From: Pseudomonadota bacterium
GTDB taxonomy: Bacteria > Pseudomonadota > Alphaproteobacteria > Kiloniellales > J153
Assembly (NCBI GenBank): GCA_022572105.1
Contig: JACZWN010000032.1
Coordinates: forward strand, 1-20,824
Reading direction: 5' to 3'
Length of the DNA stretch: 20,824 nt
In this document: one piece after another, positions 13,366 through 20,824 of the stretch
Layout: every line of letters starts with the position of its first letter
Numbering within the stretch: position 1 is the stretch's first letter
Program-made: the position numbers and the translations under genes
Notes under the pieces: model-generated
Seen by the model: the letters and a program-made list of their open reading frames with translations, nothing else
Databases searched by the model: none
What the model was told of the DNA's origin: nothing

Positions 13366-15825
13366 ATGGCGCAGCATCCAACCCAGGCGCATCCGACCCA
13401 GGCGCGCGCGGTCGTCATCGGCGGCGGCATCGTCGGCTGCGCGACCGCCTATCACCTGACAAGGCTCGGCTGGCGCGACGTGGTGCTCCTGGAGCGCGCC
13501 AAGCTGACCAGCGGCTCGACCTTCCACGCGGCCGGCCTGGTCGGCCAGTTACGGGCCAACGCCAATATCACGCAACTCCTCAAGAACAGCGTCGAACTCT
13601 ATGACAAACTTGAGGAAGAGACCGGCCAGGCCACGGGCTGGAAGATGAACGGGGGCCTGCGCCTGGCGTGCAACGAGGAGCGCTGGACCGAGGTCAAGCG
13701 CCAGGCCACCACGGCGCGCAGCTTCGGCCTCGAGATGGAGCTGCTGACGCCCCAAGAGGCGCGCGAGCTGTGGCCGCTGATGGAGGTGTCCGACGTGGTC
13801 GGCGCCGCCTTCCTGCCGACCGACGGCCAGGCCAATCCCTCCGACATCACCCTCGCGCTGGCCAAGGGCGCGCGCCGGGGCGGCGCCACCATCGTCGAGG
13901 ACTGCCCGGTCACCGGCATCAAGGTCGAGCGCGGGCGGGCCTGCGGCGTCGTGACGGGAGAGGGCGCGATCGCCTGCGAGGTGGTGATCGACTGCGCCGG
14001 GCAGTGGGCGCGCGAGGTCGCAGCGCTGGCCGGCGTCAACGTGCCGCTGGTTTCGGTCCAACACCAGTACGTCGTGACCGAGCCGATCGAGGGGGTGGCG
14101 CGCGACCTGCCGACTCTGCGCGACCCGGACCGGCTGATCTACTTCAAGGAGGAGGTGGGCGGCCTGGTCATGGGCGGCTACGAGCCGAACCCGATCCCCT
14201 GGGCCGAGGACGGCATCCCCGAGGGCTTCCACTATTCGCTGCTGGACAACGACTGGGACCACTTCGAGCCGCTCATGGTGCAGGCGCTCGCGCGCGTGCC
14301 GGCGCTCGAGCGGGCCGGGGTCAAGGATATGTTCAACGGCCCCGAATCCTTCACCCCCGACGGCAACTTCATCCTCGGCGAGGCGCCCGAGGTTGCAAAC
14401 TTCTACGTCGGCGCCGGCTTCAACGCCTACGGCATCGCCGCCGGCGGCGGGGCCGGCCAAGCGCTCGCCGAGTGGGTCGTGGGCGGCGAACCGCCGATGG
14501 ACCTGTGGCCGGTCGACATCCGCCGCTTCGGCCAGCCGCACCGGAGCATCGACTGGGTGCGCGCGCGCACCCTCGAGCTCTACGCCAAGCACTACACCAT
14601 GGCCTGGCCGCACGAGGAGCACGCGAGCGGCCGGCCCGAGCGGGTATCGCCGATTTACCAGGCCCTGAAGGCGCACGGCGCCTGCTTCGGCGAGAAGCTC
14701 GGCTGGGAGCGCCCTAACTGGTTCGCCCGCGACGGCGAGGAACCGCGCGACGTGTACAGCTACGGCCGCCAGAACTGGTTCGACGCGGTCGGCGAGGAGC
14801 ACCGCGCGGTGCGCGAGCGCGCCGGCCTGTTCGACCAGTCGTCGTTCGCCAAGTTCCTCATGGCCGGACCCGACGCGGCCGCCGCGCTCACCTGGCTCTG
14901 CGCCAACGATATCGACAAGCCGGTGGGCTCGCTGACCTACACCCAAATGTGCGACGCCCGCGGCGGCATCCAGTGCGACCTGACCGTGGCGCGCCTTGCC
15001 GAGGACGCGTTCTACATCGTCACCGGCACCGGCTTTGCGACCCACGACTTCTCCTGGATCGCGCGCAATATCCCGGACGGCCTGGACGCGGCGCTCACCG
15101 ACGTCACCCCGGATTTCGCGACCTTCTCGCTCATGGGGCCGCGCGCGCGCGACATCCTGTCGGCGGTCACCCGCGACGACGTCTCCCACGAGGGTTTCCC
15201 CTTCGCCACCTGCCGCGAGATCGCGATCGACGGCGCGGCGCTCAAGGCGCTGCGGCTCACCTACGTGGGCGAGTTGGGCTGGGAGCTGCACGTGCCCACC
15301 GAGCATGCGCTTATGGTCTACCGGCGGGTCATGGCGGCGGGCGCCGAGTTCGGCATCGCCAACGCCGGCTACCGGGCGATCGAGTCGCTGCGCCTGGAGA
15401 AGGGCTACCGCGCCTGGGGCTCGGACATCGGGCCCGACTACACGCCCTTCGAGGCCGGCCTGGGCTGGGCGGTCAAGCTCAAGAAGAACGTGCCGTTCCA
15501 GGGCCGCGAGGCGCTGGCGGCCCAGCACGGGGCGACGCTCGACAAACGCCTGGCCTGCTTCACCCTGGACGACCCGGACGTGGTGCTGCTCGGGCGCGAG
15601 ACCATCTACCGGAACGGCCAGCGGGTCGGCTGGCTGACCAGCGCCGGCTGGGGCTACACCATGGCGACCAACATCGGCTACGGCTACGTCCGCAATAAGG
15701 ACGGCGTCGACGACGCCTTCCTCCACGCGGGCGATTACGAGCTCGAGGTCGCCACCGAACGCCTGCCCTGCCGCATCCACCGCGGCCCGCTCTACGACCC
15801 CGAGATGACGCGGATCAAGGCGTGA
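13366..15825 (+). CDS. Dimethylglycine/sarcosine-dehydrogenase-type flavoprotein with GcvT domains (copy 1)
   Basis: The 819-residue product has a DAO flavoprotein domain (about 15-375) with dinucleotide motif VVIGGGIVG at 16-24, and GSTFHAAGL, in which His54 is the expected site of covalent FAD. A linker (about 378-433) and an aminomethyltransferase (GcvT) barrel with its C-terminal domain (about 436-810) follow. Such enzymes oxidise N-methyl groups and pass the one-carbon unit to tetrahydrofolate. Length and order match the dimethylglycine/sarcosine dehydrogenase group. Six bases separate it from the phosphotransferase, and its TGA overlaps the GTG of copy 2. The N-terminus carries a duplicated HPTQA pentapeptide from a 15-bp tandem repeat. 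The exact substrate cannot be read from sequence. Confidence 0.88.
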   Translation: MAQHPTQAHPTQARAVVIGGGIVGCATAYHLTRLGWRDVVLLERAKLTSGSTFHAAGLVGQLRANANITQLLKNSVELYDKLEEETGQATGWKMNGGLRLACNEERWTEVKRQATTARSFGLEMELLTPQEARELWPLMEVSDVVGAAFLPTDGQANPSDITLALAKGARRGGATIVEDCPVTGIKVERGRACGVVTGEGAIACEVVIDCAGQWAREVAALAGVNVPLVSVQHQYVVTEPIEGVARDLPTLRDPDRLIYFKEEVGGLVMGGYEPNPIPWAEDGIPEGFHYSLLDNDWDHFEPLMVQALARVPALERAGVKDMFNGPESFTPDGNFILGEAPEVANFYVGAGFNAYGIAAGGGAGQALAEWVVGGEPPMDLWPVDIRRFGQPHRSIDWVRARTLELYAKHYTMAWPHEEHASGRPERVSPIYQALKAHGACFGEKLGWERPNWFARDGEEPRDVYSYGRQNWFDAVGEEHRAVRERAGLFDQSSFAKFLMAGPDAAAALTWLCANDIDKPVGSLTYTQMCDARGGIQCDLTVARLAEDAFYIVTGTGFATHDFSWIARNIPDGLDAALTDVTPDFATFSLMGPRARDILSAVTRDDVSHEGFPFATCREIAIDGAALKALRLTYVGELGWELHVPTEHALMVYRRVMAAGAEFGIANAGYRAIESLRLEKGYRAWGSDIGPDYTPFEAGLGWAVKLKKNVPFQGREALAAQHGATLDKRLACFTLDDPDVVLLGRETIYRNGQRVGWLTSAGWGYTMATNIGYGYVRNKDGVDDAFLHAGDYELEVATERLPCRIHRGPLYDPEMTRIKA
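13375..13404 (+). repeat. 15-bp tandem duplication at the 5' end of oxidase 1
   Basis: Two adjacent 15-base units (CATCCAACCCAGGCG and CATCCGACCCAGGCG) differ at one base and encode HPTQA twice, just before the FAD-binding strand. The extension is absent from the paralogue at 15822, so it is probably slippage in a tolerant N-terminal tail. Confidence 0.7.
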
Positions 15826-18230
15826 TCGACGGCGCCGAAATCGTCATCGTCGGCGGCGGGGCGATCGGCTGCTCCATCGCCTATCACCTGGCCAAGCTGG
15901 GCAAGCGCGACGTGGTGGTGCTGGAGAAGAGCGGCCTGACCCAGGGCGCCACCTGGCACGCCGCCGGCCTGATCGGCCAGCTGCGCGGCAAGCGCAACCT
16001 CACCCGCATGCTCCAGTACAGCGTCGAGCTCTACGGCCGGCTCGAAGCGGAGACCGGCCAGGCGACCGACTGGAAGCAGACGGGCTCGCTCCGGCTCGCG
16101 TCCTCCGAGGCGCGCTGGCGCGAGATCCGGCACATCGCGACGACCGCGCGCAGCTTCGGCTTCGAGCTGCATCTGGTCTCGGCCGAGGAGGCGCGGAAGC
16201 TGTTCCCGCTCATGACCACCGAGGGCGTGGTTGGCGCCGCCTACATCCCGAGCGACGGCTACGCCGATCCGAGCAGCCTGACCCAGGCGCTGGCCAAGGG
16301 CGCGCGGATGGGCGGGGTCACGTTCCACGAGGGCGTGCGGGTCACGGATTTCGTCGTCGAGGACGGGCGCATCGAGCGGGTGGTCACCGACCACGGCGAC
16401 CTGCGCGCCGACGTGGTGGTCAACGCGGCCGGCATGTGGGCGCGCGAGTTGGGCGCGCTGGCCGGCGTGGCGATCCCGGCGGCGGCGGTCGAGCACCAGT
16501 ACCTGGTGACCGAGAAGGTGATCGATGCGCCCGCCGACCTGCCGAGCCTGCGCGATCCGGACAAGAACTTCTATCTCAAGCCCGAGGTCGGCGGCATCGC
16601 GATCGGCGGCTGGGAGGACGACGCGCCGCCCTTCGGCGTCGACGGCGTTCCGCCGAATTTCGCCCGCGAGCTCCTGGACTCGAACTTCGACCGCTTCGAG
16701 CAGATCGCGACCCCGGCCGCCGAGCGCGTGCCGGTGCTCAACGAGGTCGGCATCCGCAGCCTGATCAACGGCCCGATCCCGGTCTCGGCCGACGGCGAAC
16801 CGATCATGGGCCCGGCCCCGGGCCTCGACAACTTCTTCGTCGCCTGCGGCTTCACCGCCGGCATCGCGGCCTGCGGCGGGGCGGGCCGCGCCATGGCGCA
16901 TTGGATCGTCGAGGGCGACCCGGGCATGGACCTCTGGGCTTTCGACATCCGCCGCTTCGGCCCGCACCACGCGGGCAGGCGCTACCTGCACGAGCGCGCG
17001 GTCGAAAGCTATGGCCGCTACTACAAGATCCGCTGGCCGGGCGAGGAGATGCGCTCGGGCCGCGGCGCCCGGCGCTCGCCGCTCTACGGCACGCTCAAGC
17101 GCCGCGGCGCGGTGTTCGGTTCCAAGTTCGGTTGGGAGCGGCCCAACTGGTTCGCGCCCAAGGGCGTCGAGCCCGTGGACCGGCCCTCCTTCGAACGCCC
17201 CAACTGGTTCGAGCAGGTCGCGAGCGAGCACCGCGCCGTGCGCGAGCGCGTGGCGCTCATCGACGTCAGCTCGTTCTCCAAGTTCGAGGTCTCCGGCCCC
17301 GGCGCCTTCCGCTTCCTGCAGGGACTGGCGGCCAACGACCTGGACAAGCCGCCGGGCGCCATCACCTACACCCAACTGTGCAACGCGAAGGGCGGCATCG
17401 AGGCCGACCTGACCATCACCCGGCTCGCCGAGGACCGCTTCTACATCGTCACCGGCAGCGGCAACGGCGTGCGCGACGGCGGCTGGATCCGCCGTCACAT
17501 GCCGCGCGACGGTTCGGTCGTCCTGGATGAGGTGACCTCGGCCAAGGCGGTCCTCAACCTCTGCGGCCCGGATGCGCGCCGGGTGCTCGAGCGGGTCGCC
17601 GAGGGCGACGTGAGCCATGCCGCCTTTCCCTTCATGACCGCGCGCGAGCTTCACATCGGCTACGCGCCGGTCACGGCGCTCAGGCTCACCTATGTGGGCG
17701 AGCTCGGCTACGAGCTGCACGTCCCGGCCGAATACGCCGCGCACCTCTATGGGGAGCTGTGGGCGGCCGGCGCGGACTTCGGCATCGCCGACGCCGGCTA
17801 CCGGGCCATCGACACCCTGCGCATGGAGAAGCGCTACCTCTATTGGGGCACCGACATCACGCCCGACTACAGCCCCTACGAGGCCGGGCTCGGGTTCTGC
17901 GTCAAGTTGGACAAGGGCGACTTCCTGGGCGCCGAGGCGCTGGCGCGGCTCGAGGAGGACGGGCCGGCGCAGAGGCTTTGCTGCTTCACCCTGGAGCAAC
18001 CGGCCTCGGTGTTCGGCGGCGAGGCGATCCTGCGCGCGGGCGAGGTGCTCGGCGTCACCTCGAGCGGCAACTTCGGCCATACGGTGGGCAAGAGCATCGT
18101 CTTCGGCTACGTCCCGGCCGCGGCCGCCGGCCACGAGGATTACCAGATCGAGGCCTTCTGCGAACGGGTTCCGGCCCGGCGCCACGACCGGCCGCTCTAC
18201 GACCCGGAGCGCACGCGTATCCTGGTCTGA
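15822..18230 (+). CDS. Dimethylglycine/sarcosine-dehydrogenase-type flavoprotein with GcvT domains (copy 2)
   Basis: The 802-residue product starts at GTG 15822, whose last two bases overlap the TGA of copy 1 (GTGA), so translation is likely coupled. It has dinucleotide motif IVIVGGGAIG at 7-16, GATWHAAGL with the covalent-FAD His46, the linker after MDLWAFDIRRFG near 367, and GcvT domains from about 437 (GWERPNWF) to the end (LYDPERTRILV). It keeps the Trp before the FAD His that the classical enzymes have, whereas copy 1 has Phe. The two copies look about half identical by eye across the GcvT part. Tandem copies suggest two successive N-demethylations or two related substrates, for example dimethyl- and monomethyl-amino acids. 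The second phosphotransferase follows after 22 bases. Confidence 0.88.
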   Translation: MIDGAEIVIVGGGAIGCSIAYHLAKLGKRDVVVLEKSGLTQGATWHAAGLIGQLRGKRNLTRMLQYSVELYGRLEAETGQATDWKQTGSLRLASSEARWREIRHIATTARSFGFELHLVSAEEARKLFPLMTTEGVVGAAYIPSDGYADPSSLTQALAKGARMGGVTFHEGVRVTDFVVEDGRIERVVTDHGDLRADVVVNAAGMWARELGALAGVAIPAAAVEHQYLVTEKVIDAPADLPSLRDPDKNFYLKPEVGGIAIGGWEDDAPPFGVDGVPPNFARELLDSNFDRFEQIATPAAERVPVLNEVGIRSLINGPIPVSADGEPIMGPAPGLDNFFVACGFTAGIAACGGAGRAMAHWIVEGDPGMDLWAFDIRRFGPHHAGRRYLHERAVESYGRYYKIRWPGEEMRSGRGARRSPLYGTLKRRGAVFGSKFGWERPNWFAPKGVEPVDRPSFERPNWFEQVASEHRAVRERVALIDVSSFSKFEVSGPGAFRFLQGLAANDLDKPPGAITYTQLCNAKGGIEADLTITRLAEDRFYIVTGSGNGVRDGGWIRRHMPRDGSVVLDEVTSAKAVLNLCGPDARRVLERVAEGDVSHAAFPFMTARELHIGYAPVTALRLTYVGELGYELHVPAEYAAHLYGELWAAGADFGIADAGYRAIDTLRMEKRYLYWGTDITPDYSPYEAGLGFCVKLDKGDFLGAEALARLEEDGPAQRLCCFTLEQPASVFGGEAILRAGEVLGVTSSGNFGHTVGKSIVFGYVPAAAAGHEDYQIEAFCERVPARRHDRPLYDPERTRILV

Positions 18231-18252
18231 CCACGAGGGGAGGGGGGGGTCC

Positions 18253-19182
18253 ATGGACGACAATATCGCGGCCGCGCTCGACCGTATTCCGGCGTTCGAC
18301 GGCGTGCCGCGCGAGACCATCGCCTGCGCGCGGCTGGGTGGCCTGACCAACCTGGTCTACAGGGTGGACGCGGGCGATCGACGCTACGTGCTGCGCATCG
18401 CGGGCGAGGGCACGGAGGACTATATCGACCGCAAGGTCGAGGGGCACAACGCGCGCGTCGCGGCCGAGGCCGGCGTGAGCGCCGAGGTGCTTCATTTCGA
18501 CGCGGACAGCGGGCTGATGCTGACGCGCTACCTGGACGGTTGCGTCACCATGAGCCCCGAGCTGTTCAAGTCCCGGCCCGGGGCGCCGGCGCGCGCGGCC
18601 GAGGTGCTCAAGCGCATGCATGCTTGTGGCAAGGAGTTCCGGTTCCGCTTCGAGCTGTTCGCCATGATCGACGAGTACCTGGGCCTGCTCGCCAAGCTCG
18701 AGGCGCCGCTGCCGGACGGCTACCACGAGGTGGTCAAGGAGGCCGGGGCGGTGCGCAAGGCGCTCGACGCCAATCCCGCGGCGCTGGCGCCCTGCCACTG
18801 CGATCCCCTGTCCGAGAACTTCCTCGACGACGGGGCGCGCATGTGGGTCGTCGACTGGGAGTACTCGGGCATGAACGACCCGATCTGGGACCTGGGCGAC
18901 GTCTCGGTCGAGGCCGGCTTCGACGCGGCCCAGGACCGCGAGATGATGGCGGCCTACTGCGGCGGCGAACCGCCCGCGGCCGTCTACGGGCGCATGGTCA
19001 TCTACAAGGCCATGTGCGACCTCTTGTGGACCCTCTGGGGGCTCATCCAGTTCGCCAACAAGAACCCGGTCGACGACTTCTGGGCCTATTCGGTCAACCG
19101 CCTCGAGCGCTGCAAGGCGCTCATGGGCGCGGACGATTTCGGCCGCCATCTGGGCGCCATCCACAGCGGAGGCCTTTCATGA
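18253..19182 (+). CDS. Choline-kinase-like (APH/LicA-type) phosphotransferase 2
   Basis: The 309-residue product has GGLTNLVYRVD near 29-39, catalytic CHCDPLSENFL (His182, Asp184, Asn189), and metal motif VVDWEYSGMNDP (Asp201, Glu203), followed by IWDLGDVSVEAGF. It is paralogous to the protein at 12466-13359, and its YSGMNDPIWDLGD block is closer to classical choline kinases. A frame opening farther upstream overlaps oxidase 2 in another frame; the ATG at 18253 is preferred because GGGGAGG lies upstream and the kinase fold begins there. Its TGA overlaps the ATG of the lyase homologue (ATGA). The substrate is unknown; operon position suggests a hydroxylated, methylated amine or its product. 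Confidence 0.85.
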   Translation: MDDNIAAALDRIPAFDGVPRETIACARLGGLTNLVYRVDAGDRRYVLRIAGEGTEDYIDRKVEGHNARVAAEAGVSAEVLHFDADSGLMLTRYLDGCVTMSPELFKSRPGAPARAAEVLKRMHACGKEFRFRFELFAMIDEYLGLLAKLEAPLPDGYHEVVKEAGAVRKALDANPAALAPCHCDPLSENFLDDGARMWVVDWEYSGMNDPIWDLGDVSVEAGFDAAQDREMMAAYCGGEPPAAVYGRMVIYKAMCDLLWTLWGLIQFANKNPVDDFWAYSVNRLERCKALMGADDFGRHLGAIHSGGLS

Positions 19183-20824
19183 CAGTCTTGCTGCGCGCGC
19201 GCGCCGACATCACGCTGGACGCCTTCTACCGCGTCGCCTGGCGGGGCGAGGAGGTTCGCTTCGACGCCGAGGCGCTGGCGCGCATGACGGCCTGCCGCGA
19301 GGCCTTCCTGGGCTTGCTCGAGTCCGACGACTCCCTGGTGATTTACGGGGTCACCTCCGGTTACGGCCAGATGGCGCGGCTGCGCTTTTCGCCGGAGGAG
19401 CGCAAGCGCCACGCCCGGCGGCCGCCGCACGCCGCGGCGGCCAGCTTCGGCGAGCCGTTGCCCGAACGCGTCGCGCGCGGCATCGTGTTGGCGCGGCTTG
19501 CCAACTTCGTCGAGGGCCACGCCGCCATCTCGCCGGCGCTCGCCGAGGCCGTGGCGGGACTGCTGGGCGGCGCCAAGTTGGCGCCGGTGCCGGCGCTCGG
19601 CAACGGCTGTCCCGGCGAGATCATGGCGCTCGCCCATCTGTTCGGACCGCTGGCGGACTCCTTCGAGTTGGCCGAGAAGGACAGCCTGTCGTTGGTCAAC
19701 GGCAGCCCCTGCGCCGCCGCGTTGATTGCCGATGCCGTGCTCGCGGCGCGCCGGCGCCTGGGTCTGGCGGTCGAGGTTTTCGCGCTCTCGGCCGAGGCCT
19801 TCAAGGCGCCGCTCGAGGCTTACGATCCCGCGCTCGACGCGCTCTGGGAGGACCGCCACGAGGCGGCGGTACTGCGCGAGCTGCGCGCCTGGCTGGAGGG
19901 CGGCGGCGGGGTCGCGCGGCGGCCCTATCAAGCGCCGGTCTCCTGGCGCATCCTGCCGCGCGTCCTGGGCCAGGCGCGGCGCGCGCTTGGCCAAGCCGAG
20001 GAGATCGCCGCGATCTCCTTGCGCGCGGTCTCCGACAACCCGGTCTTCATTCCGCCGGACCCGGCCAATCCGCGCGGGCGGGTGCTGTCCAACGGCGGCT
20101 TTCACAACGCCAAGGCCTATCCGGCGCTCGACAACCTGGCGGCCGCCTGGGCGGATCTGGCGCTGCTCTGCGACCGGCAGGTGACCAAGATGCTGGACGG
20201 GGAAATCTCGCACCTCCCCGACCAGCTGCGCGACGGCGACGGCTACCTGGGCGGTCTCGGCTTCGCCGCCGTGGCCTACGCCGAGCAGGCGCGCCACGCG
20301 GCCCAGCGCACGTTCCTGCCGGGCAGCGAGGGCGGCGGCTTCGGCCAGAACGACGTGGCGGTGCCGACCTTCCCGGCCTGGCGCAAGGAGGCCGAGGCGG
20401 GGCGCTGCCTGGATGCCAACCTGGCCCTGCTCGGCGCCGTCGCCGGAGCGCTGCTCGTCATGCGGCTGACGCACCGCTTGGTCGCGCCCAAGCTCCCCAG
20501 CCGCATCGGGAGGGCTTATCGCCGCTTCCACGAGGGCACGATGAGCAGCTTCAGCCGGTTGCCGCTCGTGTTCGGGCTGGGCCTGGCGGGCTGGATGTGC
20601 GAGGTCGGCCGGCTCTTCCTCGTCGTCAAGGCACTCGAGGTCTCGGTCGCCCTCGGCCTGGTCCTGTTCGTGCCGATGGCCAACGGCCTGCTCTCGGCCA
20701 TCCCGCTCACGCCGGGCGGCCTGGGGATCGTCGAGACGGGCGTCAGCGGGCTGCTCCAGCTCGAGCTGGTGGTGGAGGCCGCGCTCGCCGTCGCGCTGGT
20801 CGACCGCACGATCAGCTACCTGAG
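19179..20824 (+). CDS. Aromatic-amino-acid-lyase homologue lacking the MIO triad, running into a flippase-type membrane domain (cut by window end)
   Basis: The frame starts at ATG 19179 and is open for 548 codons to the window end. Residues 1 to about 422 resemble histidine/phenylalanine ammonia-lyases: IYGVTSGYG with catalytic-type Tyr56, SLVNGSP (Asn174), AVSDNPVF (286-288 DNP) and GGGFGQNDVAVPTF (390-392 QND). Where the family has Ala-Ser-Gly, this protein has Cys144-Pro145-Gly146 (LGNGCPGEIMALAH). Pro cannot supply the dehydrated Ser, so the MIO cofactor cannot form. Ergothionase is, to my knowledge, a MIO-independent family member that eliminates trimethylamine, which would suit the betaine-type neighbours. 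After about residue 422 the lyase tail is missing, and the sequence becomes a lysylphosphatidylglycerol-synthase/UPF0104-type membrane domain (GRAYRRFHEGT, SAIPLTPGGLGIVE). It may be a fusion, a deletion scar or a misassembly. Confidence 0.75.
   Translation, partial: MTVLLRARADITLDAFYRVAWRGEEVRFDAEALARMTACREAFLGLLESDDSLVIYGVTSGYGQMARLRFSPEERKRHARRPPHAAAASFGEPLPERVARGIVLARLANFVEGHAAISPALAEAVAGLLGGAKLAPVPALGNGCPGEIMALAHLFGPLADSFELAEKDSLSLVNGSPCAAALIADAVLAARRRLGLAVEVFALSAEAFKAPLEAYDPALDALWEDRHEAAVLRELRAWLEGGGGVARRPYQAPVSWRILPRVLGQARRALGQAEEIAAISLRAVSDNPVFIPPDPANPRGRVLSNGGFHNAKAYPALDNLAAAWADLALLCDRQVTKMLDGEISHLPDQLRDGDGYLGGLGFAAVAYAEQARHAAQRTFLPGSEGGGFGQNDVAVPTFPAWRKEAEAGRCLDANLALLGAVAGALLVMRLTHRLVAPKLPSRIGRAYRRFHEGTMSSFSRLPLVFGLGLAGWMCEVGRLFLVVKALEVSVALGLVLFVPMANGLLSAIPLTPGGLGIVETGVSGLLQLELVVEAALAVALVDRTISYL
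20440..20824 (+). other. Lysylphosphatidylglycerol-synthase/UPF0104-type membrane domain fused in frame to the lyase
   Basis: From about codon 422 of the lyase frame the translation changes to GALLVMRLTHRL, GRAYRRFHEGT, SFSRLPLVFGLGLAGW and NGLLSAIPLTPGGLGIVETG, with several long hydrophobic stretches. The PLTPGGLGIVE motif and the RFHEGT segment are features of the LPG_synthase_TM/UPF0104 membrane family, normally a separate protein of about 300 residues or more. Only its later half is represented here and the window ends inside it. No stop or start separates the two parts. Confidence 0.6.

Noticed and set aside
10828..18350. Very long minus-strand open frames (10828-13527, 13549-15780, 15792-18350) opposite the operon
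   Set aside because: They mirror strongly supported plus-strand genes in GC-rich DNA, where the opposite strand often lacks stops. Translations are low-complexity (rich in Arg, Asp, His, Gly) with no family motifs.
1..20824. CRISPR arrays, tRNA or rRNA genes
   Set aside because: No regularly spaced repeats and no cloverleaf or rRNA-like sequence were noticed by reading; a dedicated scan was not possible.

Overview
The window is GC-rich and reads like an alphaproteobacterium, probably Rhodospirillales-like. This rests on the compact GC-biased coding, an OmpR-type regulator of a type I associate with that group, a porin with an N-terminal coiled coil, and GcvT-fused demethylating flavoproteins. 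The species cannot be named from sequence alone.

Left part (1-6.6 kb): an accessory zone, mostly on the minus strand. It opens with the last 34 codons of a YjbQ-type protein on the plus strand. Then come a 43-residue membrane peptide and a 103-residue secreted protein, a porin coupled to a 60-residue lipoprotein, a decayed IS256-family transposase, a 97-residue exported protein with a good sigma-70-like promoter, and an orphan OmpR-family response regulator. An intact IS256-family insertion sequence with matching 26-bp ends (5137-6511) closes the zone.

Middle (6.6-9.4 kb): a PLP enzyme of the D-cysteine desulfhydrase / L-cysteate sulfo-lyase / ACC deaminase family runs leftward. It shares a 486-bp divergent region with a rightward operon. 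The first gene of that operon encodes a glycine-betaine-type periplasmic binding protein. It is followed by a large stem-loop and a 133-bp MITE-like palindromic element, which separate it from the rest of the operon.

Right part (9.4-20.8 kb): seven tightly packed plus-strand genes, counting the incomplete last one, with 4-nt overlaps or gaps of 6-22 nt. In order they are a ProV-type ATPase, a double-length ProW-type permease, a choline-kinase-like phosphotransferase, two paralogous dimethylglycine/sarcosine-dehydrogenase-type flavoproteins fused to GcvT domains, a second choline-kinase-like phosphotransferase, and an aromatic-amino-acid-lyase homologue. The lyase homologue has Cys-Pro-Gly where the MIO-forming Ala-Ser-Gly should be. 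Near the window end its frame runs without a stop into a different protein family, a lysylphosphatidylglycerol-synthase-type membrane domain. That is either a real deletion/fusion or an assembly chimera.

Together the right-hand genes suggest an uptake and breakdown pathway for an N-methylated (betaine-like) compound: import by ProXVW-type proteins, a possible MIO-independent elimination, two folate-linked oxidative demethylations, and two phosphotransferase steps. The pathway and substrate are inferred; the individual gene families are well supported.
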